From contig VFFE01007623.1 in assembly GCA_008921705.1 (NCBI GenBank), forward strand, positions 221,003 to 285,002: a stretch of DNA of 64,000 bases. Reading direction: 5' to 3'. Position 1 is the stretch's first letter, and every line of letters begins with the position of its first letter. This DNA comes from Burhinus oedicnemus (lineage: Eukaryota; Chordata; Aves; Charadriiformes; Burhinidae). Both the position numbers and the translations under genes were made by a program. Shown piece after piece: positions 1-12,760 of this stretch. The notes below the pieces were generated by a model, which saw only the letters and a program-made list of their open reading frames with translations, was not told where the DNA came from and ran no database searches.

Positions 1-348
<348 letters not shown>

Positions 349-794
349 TCACACATGACAAACCTGCAGGAAAAATTACTATACACATATAACAAACTAA
401 GTTTTAAGACTCTATATAAAACTAATCAACCAACTTAACCTTAAATATTCGGAGTTCAGTAGAATGGAGTTCATGTTTATAATAATGACTAAGAAACGCT
501 GAAGTCTGAGGATTATTCTGATTGAAATCAAGGAAAATTAGAGAAGAAAAATCTGCATTTTCTGTTTTGTAAAGGTTTCAAATGTTCAATAATTCTATTT
601 CATATGACAAAGAAGTCAGGACCCTTCAGTTTTTTTAATAACAAAACACAGAAAGGAAAAAAGTGAGTATCAGTGCCTGATTTATCTAGAAAGGGATAGA
701 ACCAAGATCTTGCCTTGCCTGATGCAGATTGAAGACTAACTTCTTTCTTCCATGTCCGAAAGATCCCCTAACAGATTACCAACCATATTAGAAA

Positions 795-1097
795 GCCAAG
801 AAAGCCAACAGCACCCTGTGCTGCATCAGGCAGAGCATTACTAGAAGGCCAAGAGAGGCAATCCTTGTCCTCTGGAGGTTCCAGCTGGTTATAGGGAAAC
901 ATTTTTCCCTAGCAACATAATTATGTACTGCATCAAGTTGCCCAGGGAGGCTGTGGAATCTCCATCCTTGGACATTTTCTAGACCCCACTGGACAAAGCC
1001 TTGAGCAACATGATCCAAATGCAATGTCGACACTGCCTTGAGCAGGAGGCTGAAATAGAGACCTCATGATGTCTCTTCCAACCTGGCTTCTATGATG
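795..1097 (+). mobile_element. CR1 LINE fragment, 3' end, degraded
   Basis: The segment 929-1097 aligns by eye with the 3' terminus of avian CR1: 'TTGCCCAGGGAGGCTGTGG', 'AATCTCCATCCTTGGA', a 'GACAAAGCCTTGAGCAAC' stretch, 'GAGCAGGAGGCT' and a closing 'CTTCCAACCTGGCTTCTATGAT'. The upstream part (about 795-925) resembles the more 5' CR1 stretch around 'AAGGCCAA...CAGCACCCTG', which suggests an internal deletion. It lies in CASK intron 4, antisense to CASK. No coding capacity remains. Confidence 0.75.
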
Positions 1098-1290
1098 CTA
1101 AAAAAATCTACAGTGTTGAGAAAAGCAAACAAAGAATCTCATGGGCTTTGAGCTCAATTATCACGCCACTAGGACACTGGGTTTTGTTGTCCTTCTGCAA
1201 TTATATAGAATCTCTGATTCCAGTTTACCTTGTAAATGAAAAGTTGAAATGACCATAAATAAAGTGATACATAAAAAAGAAAAAAGGAAG

Positions 1291-1306
1291 AAAAAAAAAA
1301 AAAAAA
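1291..1306. repeat. A homopolymer, 16 nt
   Basis: Sixteen consecutive A within a longer A/G-rich stretch (1273-1310) in CASK intron 4, seen directly. It reads as poly(T) in the CASK transcript direction. Confidence 0.95.
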
Positions 1307-1613
1307 GATGACTCCATCTAGCAAGACCAATAAAACTCAACATCTGTCATGCCATCGTATGAGATTCATAAAAGGCAGAGACAGAAAATTAAGTATTGGA
1401 TTTGAAATACATTTTTATTCAATAATCCCATCCAAATACACAACTAGTAAATGACAAAATGCTCCAAATTCTACTTTTATTATGCTAATTATTGTAATAA
1501 ACATTCAGACTGTGACAACAAGATTATTTATAGTATTCCAACTTTTAGCTACCAGATTGTACAAGAGTATACTCCATTCTTTTCCATTTATCCTGTGGGA
1601 TTAATTAAAATTA

Positions 1614-1727
<114 letters not shown>

Positions 1728-4700
1728 TTAAGACAGATAACTACAATCAATTACATAAAAAATGCTCCAAAAATCTATTTACTCTTCTTATATAAATCTT
1801 ACACAAAATACTCTGTATACGTGCACAATGCATTACTAACTAAAATAGTATTTACTAGGTAATCTAATAGAATATGGCTTGCCACAGGTTAACCACTTCA
1901 TGCCCCTCAGGTCATGGGTAACAGCTGTCTCAAAACATTACCAAACCCAGACATTTCTTCTATTGCTTAAACTCCTCATTGAACAAGGTATGCAAGACAG
2001 CAGAAAGTCAGTGCCCTGTACAAGAAGGCTCTGCAAGCTAACAATTAATGCATGATATTATGTTGTGTTCTTAAAAGCATTAGAAGTGAAACTCTACAAT
2101 AAAGACTGTAGTTAGTTAAAAAAAATCTTATTCAAACTGAATTTTAAATGAAGACTTTAAAAAATACTCTAGAAATGTAGTACAGTCTTTCCAGTCAGCA
2201 TTCTCATAAGGGTAGCTAAGGAGCCAAGAAGGTATTTTACACCTCGCAGCCTCTCTGAAGGCACCTGAAAACAGTGACAGCATACCTACTATATCACTTG
2301 CTCTGATACTTGACACTTTGTTCCTTTTCTTCCTAATTGTCTGTAGTCTTTCTCACAACCTAACTTTCCACAATGAGTAGTATGACACTTTTAGACGCAC
2401 ATATATTAATAGTCCTTAGGCTAAAATTAGACTACCATTTCTCTAAAAACCAAAGCAACTTGGTGTGGCATAATTGCCCTCATTTTCTTTCTCCTGTAAG
2501 TAAACTAAGGCAGATTTATATCTAAAAAATATTCACTGCTTGGTGAGGCAAGGAGAGAGTACAAGACTTAACAGGAACAATAACAATCACAGATCATAAT
2601 TCATGCTTAACAAGGCACTTACGAAAATATCTATTGTAACATGTCATTTTCAGCCTTCACACCTTTTCTTTTTCCTCTCCACCAAAGACTCAAGGCGGGG
2701 CAGGGGGGGAAGCAGAATTTGCAAAGTATCTAGAAAGCCAACATCATCAGGGCCATTTTGGTAAGCTATCCAGAATATCCTCTTTTGCTTTGTTACACAC
2801 TTGCAATGCAAAACTTCTGCTGTGGGATTCACAAGTAACGTGCAGAAGTCTTAATTTCCAACTAAATCCCACAGGTATCTCCATGCAAAATACCCTATTG
2901 TGTGGATAGAGCACTGACAACTGTAGGAGAGACTGGTGACCAAAAGAAATGCCCATTCATTTAAGTAGGCGGAAAAAAAAATTCCTGGCTAGTTATTTCC
3001 GCACCTGGTCCCATGTTCAGATTTAACAAGCCCCACAAATTGGAAACCCATATTGCCAAGCCATCACTGCTCATCACTGCATCAATATATTCCTCTGTAC
3101 ATTTTTTCCCCGGTAGTTTTCCTGTCTTGCTCAATTTCATACAGCTAGTCTGTATACATAGCTAAATATCACCCAGACAGAGAATATACTGTGCTGCACT
3201 ATACACAGTACTGTACAGCAGCAATGGGGTCAGGTTCAACGAGAACAGCACAAATCCGGATATAGCTAGCTCACTGGAAAAAAACCCCTCATGTCAATCT
3301 CCTTTTCAATGCTTCCTCCCAACAATTTATTTCAGCTAGATGGGAAACAAAACTGAAACCAAGCACTGCAGAACATACAAAATGTATGATTAACTACTAA
3401 AAATTAGGTCTCATTCTCACGAAGCAGCAGAACCCTTTAGAAGACTAATTTCACTCTGACTTGTTATTAACTACGGATGAATAAAGATCCAGAGGCACTC
3501 AAGACTTTTAGCAGTATCAATAGTTGCTGAGATACTGAGCCAAGAGTGTCATTGGTTTACACTAACTTTTGTATTAAGCAAGGTGTTTACAATCAGAATG
3601 GTCTTTAACATGTATTTCTGCCTCCCGCTTACACATGCCAGCATTTTTCATTTAAATTTTGTAACAGTACATGGCAGTTTGATTTTTTTCCAAACATTTT
3701 TCAATTAGTTTAAATTATGTTGATATTAAAAATGGCTACAGACTGTAAGCAGTAATGTTTGAAAGTTTTATTCCATTAAGATGAAGTCTGTTGATCTCAA
3801 AAGCAAATATATGGCAGGTGTATTTTAACCTCTGACTTCAACTGGTTACTTTTTCAAGGCAAAAACCTTGTTTTGAAATTTAGAAATTCAAGAGTAGATT
3901 TTTCTTCATGTATAAATAGGGCTTGTATCATGCCAATGATGTTGAACTTAATCTGAAAATGTTATGAGACTTTTATCTAGAAGAGGCTGCAAAAGCAAGA
4001 GTCAGTCTCAGTTATAAGAAACCCCAGAAAATTCAGTGCATTAACAGAGTAAAAACTCAACAATATCACAACCACTTCAAAGATGACTGCAGAAACTGAA
4101 AGGCTTATGTGACGCCACAGTATTAAAGTTTTGAGATACAGATGAAATAAAAGTTCAGGAAGTCTCAAGGTTTTGTAAGGACTATCAGCATTAGGCATGT
4201 GAAAACCATAAAAATAAAAGAAATTAAGATAAGTTGAAATCCACTAAACACACAGAGATACACACATGTTGAAGACATAAAAGTGGAAGATGCAAATAAA
4301 GTTGGTAAAATTACAGCACACTCATAATCTGAGAGAGAGTCATCTGATATCAGTAGAGGGCAGTCATGGAACCCACATAAACCGACTAGGCCAGTTTATG
4401 GTCTTTACACTGAAAGTACCAGCTAAAGCAACTCTGAACAGGGAGTTAAGAGACACCATCACATCTGAATTAGTTCGTACCTATACCCAAAACATGTCCC
4501 CCAGTTTCCCATATTCTACTATTGATTCTTCCGTATTTTTCAGCAGAACTGTGCCTGGATCTCAGCCCTTTGGATAAATGTTTCTTTCTGTAGCTCTGAT
4601 CAGTGGTACTGTGCACCTTGAAAATCTTTCTATTATTCTGCACAAAGCTGAGGATAAGTTGCAAACTGCCCAGAAAGTTTACTCCTGAATCGTATTCAAT

Positions 4701-7700
4701 GCAGAAATCTGTTCTCAGGCTGATACTCACTCTGAAGAATAGACAGTATACTCCAGAAGGGATCTACATTTTAATACTGGAGTATGATAACTTTGAATTT
4801 GCAGATGACCTAATAAGATGTGGCCGTCAACTTAATTTATTAAGAATCAGAAAGTTTGAGAAGCACTACTTTAGGGAACTGAATTATCACTTAAAAAAAC
4901 CCAACAAAACAAAATAAACAAAAAACCCCCCAGACTTGGCATATTGCTCATAACTGAGTTTATTGAGTTTTATATCATGTATGTTAAAGGCCTGCGCACA
5001 ACGGAATTTTTTTCCTTCAGTTGGACAGTTTTTATATACTTGCCATCTTCAGTTACTACAAATAAACTGCCATAAATTAACTTTAACTTTTCTTGAAGCC
5101 CTATGTAGCAACCTCTGAAAATCAGGACAACAAGTACAGAAACTCTTATTTCCTACATATTGTCCATGCATCCAGGGTTTAGCTCATTCCAGATAATTCA
5201 ATGAGTTTACCCTCTCAGCATCTGTATAGAGGCTTTTCAATACTTTAGATTGAAACATTTTTACAACTTTGCTCGTAGCCAAGAGATTAATTTCAATGCT
5301 TTTCATAAACTAACTCATTCCATTTAGTCACAAACAATGGAAAAACTTCACTGGGTAATACTAAATCACTGTGTAGAAGATGATCTTAGGAAGAGTAAGT
5401 AATTACAAATAGGTATGCTTGGAAAGAATTTTCTACTGGTGTCTTCCTAGCAATGATTCAACCTGATTATTAAATGGCATGGAAGAACAAACATATGCAT
5501 CCTTAAGAAGCACTGGTTTTGGTGGTAATATAAAAGTAGTGCTGTACCTAACCTGAAATGTTTAATCCATACTCCAATTTAATGTTAAAAACTCCATATG
5601 TCAGCCAGTATTATGAGGCAATACAAAAATTCTCACTTTATAGCAATGCTGTGTAAATTACTTCATGTTTATACAAACTTTTGAAAATACAAGTATACGC
5701 ACCAACATTTTACATTGACTTCTACTAGTTAATTTTGCTTAAAAGTGGGTCTTCTGAAGCTTTGCTGAAATAATGCAACTTAGCAGCCTGCGATAATTAG
5801 TTCTAACAAATGCTGAAATCTCAATGCATCAATGTCTCGATGCTCTGAATTCCCAGATGCCATGCCAAATTTTGCTACTTATTATGAAAGAACCAAAATT
5901 TCATCCAAGATAAAAATCCTGATTTCAAAGTCTGGCCTTGTCAACAGAAAACCCCCAAAGACTGCTCTTTAAGCATTAAAACTAATGAAGTCTGGTTTCC
6001 TGTTATATTAATTCCTGTCCATCAAATGAATGAAATCAACAAATATTAAGCAAACGCAACACGAAAACCTGGTATCTCTTTCCTCAAACATAAGTTAGCT
6101 TTAAATTCTCTATCACTTCCTTTGACTGTAACCAGTCAATAGGCTAACAACAAGCTATTGGGGACAAAAGAGAAACAGCATACCCAGACCAGAAAACTGC
6201 CTAAACTTTGTATCCACAAGTTAACGATGCTACGGTGTACTGAATATGCATAACACATTGAAAAAAAGAACAAAAAATCCCCAGTACAAACACAATGTAA
6301 ACATGAGTGTCATCAAGTTAAAAAAAATCTGTCATTATGTCAAAGAGTTTGATATCAGAATATTTAATGCTTGGTGGAACTTGGTTGCCTTAAGGCATCT
6401 GAGTTAGTCACTTTAGGCTCCCTTTCAGTCTGCAGGAAAAAACAGCATGTACAGAGGTGCCTCAGATTCACAGTGTAGTTTTTAAACATCTTAAGTTAGG
6501 ACAGCCAGAATCTCTCATTTAATGACTTCTCTAAGTGTACTGTAAGCTTTTCAAAATGAATTTGAAAGTTTTTCCTTTTGTTGGATATTTTGAAAGTCTG
6601 GTCCAAACTTTAAACCTAGAAGCATCTGAAACTATTTTCTTTCAGTAATCACAGCAAGCTGTTTCGGTGTGAAAAATACATATTTTAGTTTCTTTTGATA
6701 CTACTTTTAAAAGTTAACATTTAGACTTATTTTTATCCTAGATAATGCATTATGCAAGTATGAAAGAACAGAAGTACAGTAAAGCCATATAAAAGATAAA
6801 GGACTACAGGTGAGAGTGCATTTAAAAATAAAACTGTAAGTGGAATCCTAACATGATTAAGTAAAATAATGAATAAAAAAGGTTTCACTCCATAAACTAA
6901 GAAGCTGTGCTATTTCACAGTATTGTAATAAAACAGAATAAATAGATAGCATTCATTTTTCCCCCTTCTTTTCTTCTTAACACTTCAACAAAGCTGCATG
7001 ATTGAATGTACCAGTTGTCATTTAAACACCCATCAGCTTATGCTTAACATAAACCTCAGTAACTGCAACGATTTCAAAGTACTGCTTTTATGAATTTGAG
7101 ATTTTAAAACTAAAGCATTTTTACATGATAGCTAGGTTAAACAGCAACATTTGATGTATAAAACTATATATACAGCCTAACTGGTAAATCTAAGCAAGAT
7201 CAGTTCTTCTAACGTCCCAAAAGATAAATCTCTCTTAAAACGCACTAAGAAAAGCAAAACCACCTATGTATAGCAGTGAGACAATATTCTGCAAATCCCC
7301 AAATATTAAGGTATCTGCAATTCACTCCTGTATCTGAGCTTTTCAGCATAAAACATTAAGTACTCTCAGTCCACATACTTTAATTATACTGAGGACAAAC
7401 TGCGTACAATGTACTCTAAGTTTAACATGTGGTTTTCAGACACTTCAAATGGAACATTTGCTTTGTGTTAGAAATAATACAAGTAGCTGACCTCTCTCAA
7501 AGTATTCTTATTGATAAAGACCAATGGCCATTAGGAAAAAAAAATGTAACAAGCAACAGACTATAAAAGCAAAAGTGATAGTTATATACCAAACAGAAAA
7601 CAGCATTCTATGTAAAACCAGTGTTCCTCCCCTCCAACGTGCATAAACGACGTAGCAAACACCATGTGGCAGACAGCACTGTCTAGAATAGCACATTATT

Positions 7701-8852
7701 GAAAAAATACAAAAGAAACCAGATTGCACCCCACTTCATACAAGGAATTTTTAAATAGCAGGAGAGTTCTGCATATTATTTTGTTCTTTGCAAGGCACAG
7801 ACTTAAAAAAAAAGATTGCTTTCATCTGTTTTGACATTATAACATATATCTGTTTGATGTACTTCTATTGACTACATGCTTGTATTAGGTAAAAGGTCAC
7901 AATTAACTCAGTACTAATGATGGACCACTTGATACACAGCTGTCAGCAAATACCACCACAGAATGGGAAAGAAAACTGCAACTGTATGATAAAGACCAGA
8001 GCTGGCCCTATCTCAGATGCAAGGTCTCTCTAGAGCCTCGAGGGGATCTCTTCCATCAGTGGAAAGAGTCCATTACCCTTTGGGGAGCAGCTGGGGTGTG
8101 TGTACAGGAAACCACTTGGCACAGGCACACACTTTCAAAATAATAATTTTACTTTAAGAATAAGACTTTCTGGGACAGGTTCTGCTTCTTACTCTACACA
8201 TGCACTTCATCTGTTACAGCCAACTGCTTCCATGCAGCTTATTCCAGCAGTATCTAATGGCTAATGGCAACCTACTGGTAACATGACAAGATGACCCCAC
8301 TCCAAAGAATGCTTGAACTTGTATATAAATAGTTGTTAAAAACATAGCTAATTTTTTTGGTGTTAAACTTCATTGCTACTGTTGATGTTCATAAGTGCTT
8401 CTATGAATTGTGACTTGATTTTTTAAATGTTTGTTGTGATGAAAGTTTTCAAAATTGGGCACAGATTCTATTTTTTCCTGAGTGGTACCATCTCTTACTA
8501 TCAGATACATGCTGCATTTGCTTATTTAACTTGCACTATCTCCTAACAATAGATTTGGCAAGATATTCAGGGTCATTTTAGCAGCTGCTCCATGTAGCTA
8601 AGATCTTATGAAACAGTAGTGCCCCTATGTATTATTTATGTGCAACTGATGGCACAAAGTTTTAGGTTTGATTATTGTATGAATTTCATGTGCTGGACCT
8701 AAATTAATTTTCACGCAAAGCATCTGCCAGTTCACAAAGGGCCCATCACCAGCTGGGCTTATATCTCCTCTGCAGATCTGTGTTGTCTTCCCCTTTTCTG
8801 TCATTTCAGAATAACTAGGCCCTAACAAAATATATTTTATCACTGTAGACAG

Positions 8853-8874
8853 AACTTAGCTGCAAAGCTAAGTT
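8853..8874. repeat. Perfect 9-bp inverted repeat, 4-nt loop
   Basis: AACTTAGCT, loop GCAA, AGCTAAGTT. On the plus strand the loop is of the GNRA type; in the CASK pre-mRNA the loop would read UUGC. It is isolated and short, so it may be chance. Confidence 0.5.
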
Positions 8875-9633
8875 TGTTATAATGATAGCATAATGAACAG
8901 AAAGCAGTACAAGGGAAAATAAGTTACCTACAAATACACAGATCCTTTTCTACTAACTGCAAGTTTCTTACTATGGTCACATACGAGTATGCCACTCAGA
9001 CAGTGCGGTCTTAATTCACACCAAACATCAGTCTTCTGTGGAATCACTTTACCAAAGCATCCCCTCCAGCATAACGCATTGTGCCCACAACTCTTTCATT
9101 CCTTGCTACATTTTGAGCACAGGTGTTCCTACTGTCTCATTTTCTATCACTGTTTGTTACAAAAGAGTGAAGTCTTGTAGTGGACAAGGACATACGAGAT
9201 GGTAAGCATTATCCTTCAAATAATTTAGCCTCATATTCCCTTCTTTCATGTGGCCTGAAGTCAGGTACAGTATTTGTGTAGTAACCCTAATTGTTCAGAT
9301 TTACTTTTTATGTATACAAATATAAATGATAATAGCTTTGTCATTAAAAAATAATTACTGCTTTTGTCTCATATTTCTGAGCTACTGGCATGGTAAAAAT
9401 AGAAGCGGAATCTTTTTTTCCATTTCAAAATCTTGTTAATTATGACACTATGTCTCCCCAAGGTGTACATAATTATTTCATAATAATATAATTAAAGTCC
9501 CTTGGTCCATGCTTTGGGATTTATAAAATAAAAACCGAAGTCAGTATTGAATCAAAACTTGCAGAAAGGAAAGCACAAAACAATTATTTCACAGAAATGC
9601 AGAAGACTTTCAAGCAACAATTTTCAGATTTAA

Positions 9634-9656
9634 TTTTTTTTTTTTTTTTTTTTTTT
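9634..9656. repeat. T homopolymer, 23 nt
   Basis: Twenty-three consecutive T in CASK intron 3, seen directly. In the CASK transcript it is an A run. No retrogene body is recognisable next to it. Confidence 0.95.
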
Positions 9657-10649
9657 GCTGTTACCATCTGACTTCTTCTCTACCTCAATGGTAAAACTAA
9701 CATGTGAGAATCATTTTCTAAGTGCATATCTCAAGTCAAATATTTGGCTCTAGTGGACATGCCATTTGACTTAACACACTGGCATGATGTGGCTTGCTCC
9801 AACGTAAACAGGCCAAAAACATCAGAAAAAATAACGCAGGAAGAGCAGAGAAACTAAAGAGGTATAAACACAGACACCCAGACACACTAGGAATGCATAT
9901 ATGGGGAACATAAAAAGAAGACCTGATAGGTACAGAGAAGACAAGAAGAACACATATGTAAGATGCACAAACTAGCATTCTGCATGTCTGTTTTTGTCCT
10001 TCCCAGTTAGCTAAAATCTAACTCAAGAAGGACTAACGATTTTTCCTTGATGAAGGAACATGGCCATTTAGGGGCTGCCCTCCCTTTTGTTTCTCATTGT
10101 CAATTAAAAATACCTGTACACTGCTTAAGTCATGCTTTGTTCACCCTTTCATATGCCAACGGTAACTAAACTCTTACATTCAAGCTTCCAAAACGTATCT
10201 GTTAGACAAATACCTCTTTTCATATGATGTGAACAGGTATATCGATTTACAAGAATACGTAAATACTCCAATAAGCTGTGCTAAAGAAACAATAGTCTGG
10301 GAAAAAAAAAAAACCCAAACAAAACTTCACAACTGGAACAGAGTATCAGCAGTTACCCAAAGAAGACGACTATCAGCAGATTTTTAACTCGTTCTTATGT
10401 ACCCTATTAGGGACACAGTAGCCATCAATGAACAGAATGTCTGCCCTTAGAAAGCGTGCTATAAAGAACCAGCCTGACGTTAGCCACTTAGCCAGTGTGA
10501 CAACTTTTTTTTTTTATTTGGGACCATTTTCATAGCACTCAAGAAGTCTTTCCTGAGCTGCAAAACAAGCAGGTGGAAGCAGACATATTTTTAGGATTTT
10601 ATTTAGCAGATGACAACAAAGAAAGGTAAAAATCAAAGAGAGAAACTTA

Positions 10650-10781
<132 letters not shown>

Positions 10782-11232
10782 TTAGCTATATAATCAAGCT
10801 GTTGAATAAAAAAAAAAATATTTGAAAACAATTAGAACACAATGTTTGGAAACACGTACACATCTGAAAATTCTAATAAATTATTTAGTGTTCATTAAGA
10901 ACACTGATGAGATGGTATTTAATTATTCCCCTTCAGAACTGAAGTGTGAAATTAAGTTTAAAAAATCACATAGATCTCAAAATATAAACACCCAGAACTT
11001 AATAGGTTTTTGTGTTTTCACCTATTAATAGGAGATCTCCTTGGTCATAATCTGAAGAACTGCATGGTAAGAAGTTCCTTTAGTGCACATTTGAAGATGT
11101 CCTGGTTTGAGGTAAAACAGGACCAATTTTGTCCTACACCAAGATGTTCATCCTGAATATCCAACATCACTGTTAAATTATCTCCAAATACAGAAGACAG
11201 GCTCTTTCACCACACACTACAGAACTATTAAA

Positions 11233-11390
11233 ACCTGGAGGTCTCTAGTCTGATCCCTCTGCTCAAAGCAAGGTCAACCAGAGCAGGTTGACTAGGACCA
11301 CATCTGGTTGGGATTTGAACGTCTCAAAGAACAGAGACGCTACAATCTGTCTAGGAAACCTGTATCGGTATCTGATCACCCCCATAAGTA
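11233..11390 (-). mobile_element. CR1 LINE fragment, 3' region, degraded
   Basis: 'CCTGGAGGTCTCTAGTCTGA' followed by 'CCCTCTGCTCAAAGCAAGGT', 'AGAGCAGGTTGACTAGGACC' and 'CTGTCTAGGAAACCTGT' is the reverse complement of the CR1 3' untranslated region and ORF2 end. Many substitutions mark it as old. The very 3' tail is lost or unrecognisable. Confidence 0.65.
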
Positions 11391-12091
11391 ACAAAGTTTT
11401 TTTCTTATGTTTAAATTTCTTGCAGTTTACTTCTTTAATAGCGATTTTTTAATTGTTTTTTTTAATCACAACGTATGAAATTATACTGGCATAAATTTTA
11501 ACCAGCATATATTAGCTTGCATCTCTGTTCTAGAGAAGAGGGAGAAAAGCAGAAAGAGTTGTGAATAAAGAAAGAGCAGAAACCACTGTGACATCTCTCA
11601 AAGCTTGAGAGATTTTGTTTTTAATTAAACACTTTTCCTTTTTCTGATCACAAATCAATCCTTCTGCTAGTATAGAAATGCAAAAAACCTGCACTGAATT
11701 AATTTTCTTTCCACTTTGTTGAAACTATTTGCTATTTTTCTTAGCTAATTAACCTTAAACTTTTTTTTTTCTTTTAATTTACCACTAGTATTCAAGAAAA
11801 ATAGCAAAATCTGAATGATAATTTGGGAAGGGAAGGAAACACCAGTCTGTATTCTGAAGTAGACGTTTTACTTTTCTACTCTTTCCATACAATCGTTCAT
11901 TGTTCAAGAATGACCTACATATGTATTTATGGGAAAACATCAATACAATTTCTTGGTTTGAGAATGCTGACCATATTGTTGTGCTACACTAGAAAGAAAT
12001 ATTTTCATATGTGCCCTGTTACACTTTTAACATGAATCAATAACATTCAAAAATACCAGTAGAAAGATGAACATTCTTTCATGTGAAGCAT

Positions 12092-12760
12092 TTCATAGAA
12101 TCATAGAATCCTTTAGGTTGGAAAAGACCTTTAAGATCATTTAGTCCAACCATTGACCCTACTCTACCAGGTCTGCCACTAAACCATGTCTCTAAGCACC
12201 ACATCTACACAGCTTTTAAGCACATCTAGGGATGGTGACTCAACCACCTCCCTGGGCAGCCTGTTCCAATCTTTGATAACTCTTTCGGTGAAATACTTTT
12301 TCCTGATGTCTAGCCTAAACCTCCCCTGGTGCAACTGGAACCCGTTTCCTCTTGTCCTATCGCTAGTTACTTGGGAGAAGAGACCAGCTCCCATCTCACT
12401 ACAGCCTCCTTTCAGGTAGTTGTAGAGAGTAATAAGGTCTCCCCTCAACCTTCTCTTCTCCAGACTAAACAATCCTAATTCCTTCAGCCGCTCCTCATAA
12501 GACATGTCCTCCAGACCCCTCACCATCTTTGTTGCCCTTCTCTGAACACGCTCCAGCACCTCAATGTCCCTCCTAGACTGTGGCACCCAAAACTGAACAC
12601 AGTACTCAAGCTGCAGCCTCACCAGCGCTGAGTACAGGTGCATGATCGCTTCCCTACTCCTGCTGGCCACACTATTCTTGATACAGGCCAAGATGCCTTT
12701 GGCCTTCTTGGCTACCTAGGTGCACTGCTGGCTCATGTTCAGCCGGCTGTCCACCAGGAG
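12092..12760 (-). mobile_element. CR1 LINE, 5'-truncated copy with open ORF2 C-terminus
   Basis: The lower end starts with TCATAGAATCATAGAATC, the reverse complement of the CR1 8-bp tail repeat, so the element's 3' end is intact. Reading the minus strand, 12691 to 12179 is open for 170 codons. It encodes the C-terminal region of CR1 ORF2 after the RT core, including [57 protein letters not shown] and WNRLPREVV, and ends at a stop after VVLRDMV. The RT palm and endonuclease are absent through 5' truncation. The open frame points to a fairly young copy. It is in the same orientation as CASK, about 1.3 kb upstream of exon 3. Confidence 0.93.

Noticed and set aside
11099..11150. 'TGTCCTGGTTTGAGGTAAAA' resembling the start of an avian LTR
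   Set aside because: Only about 20-35 bases are similar and the rest does not follow the family, so I could not support a separate element.
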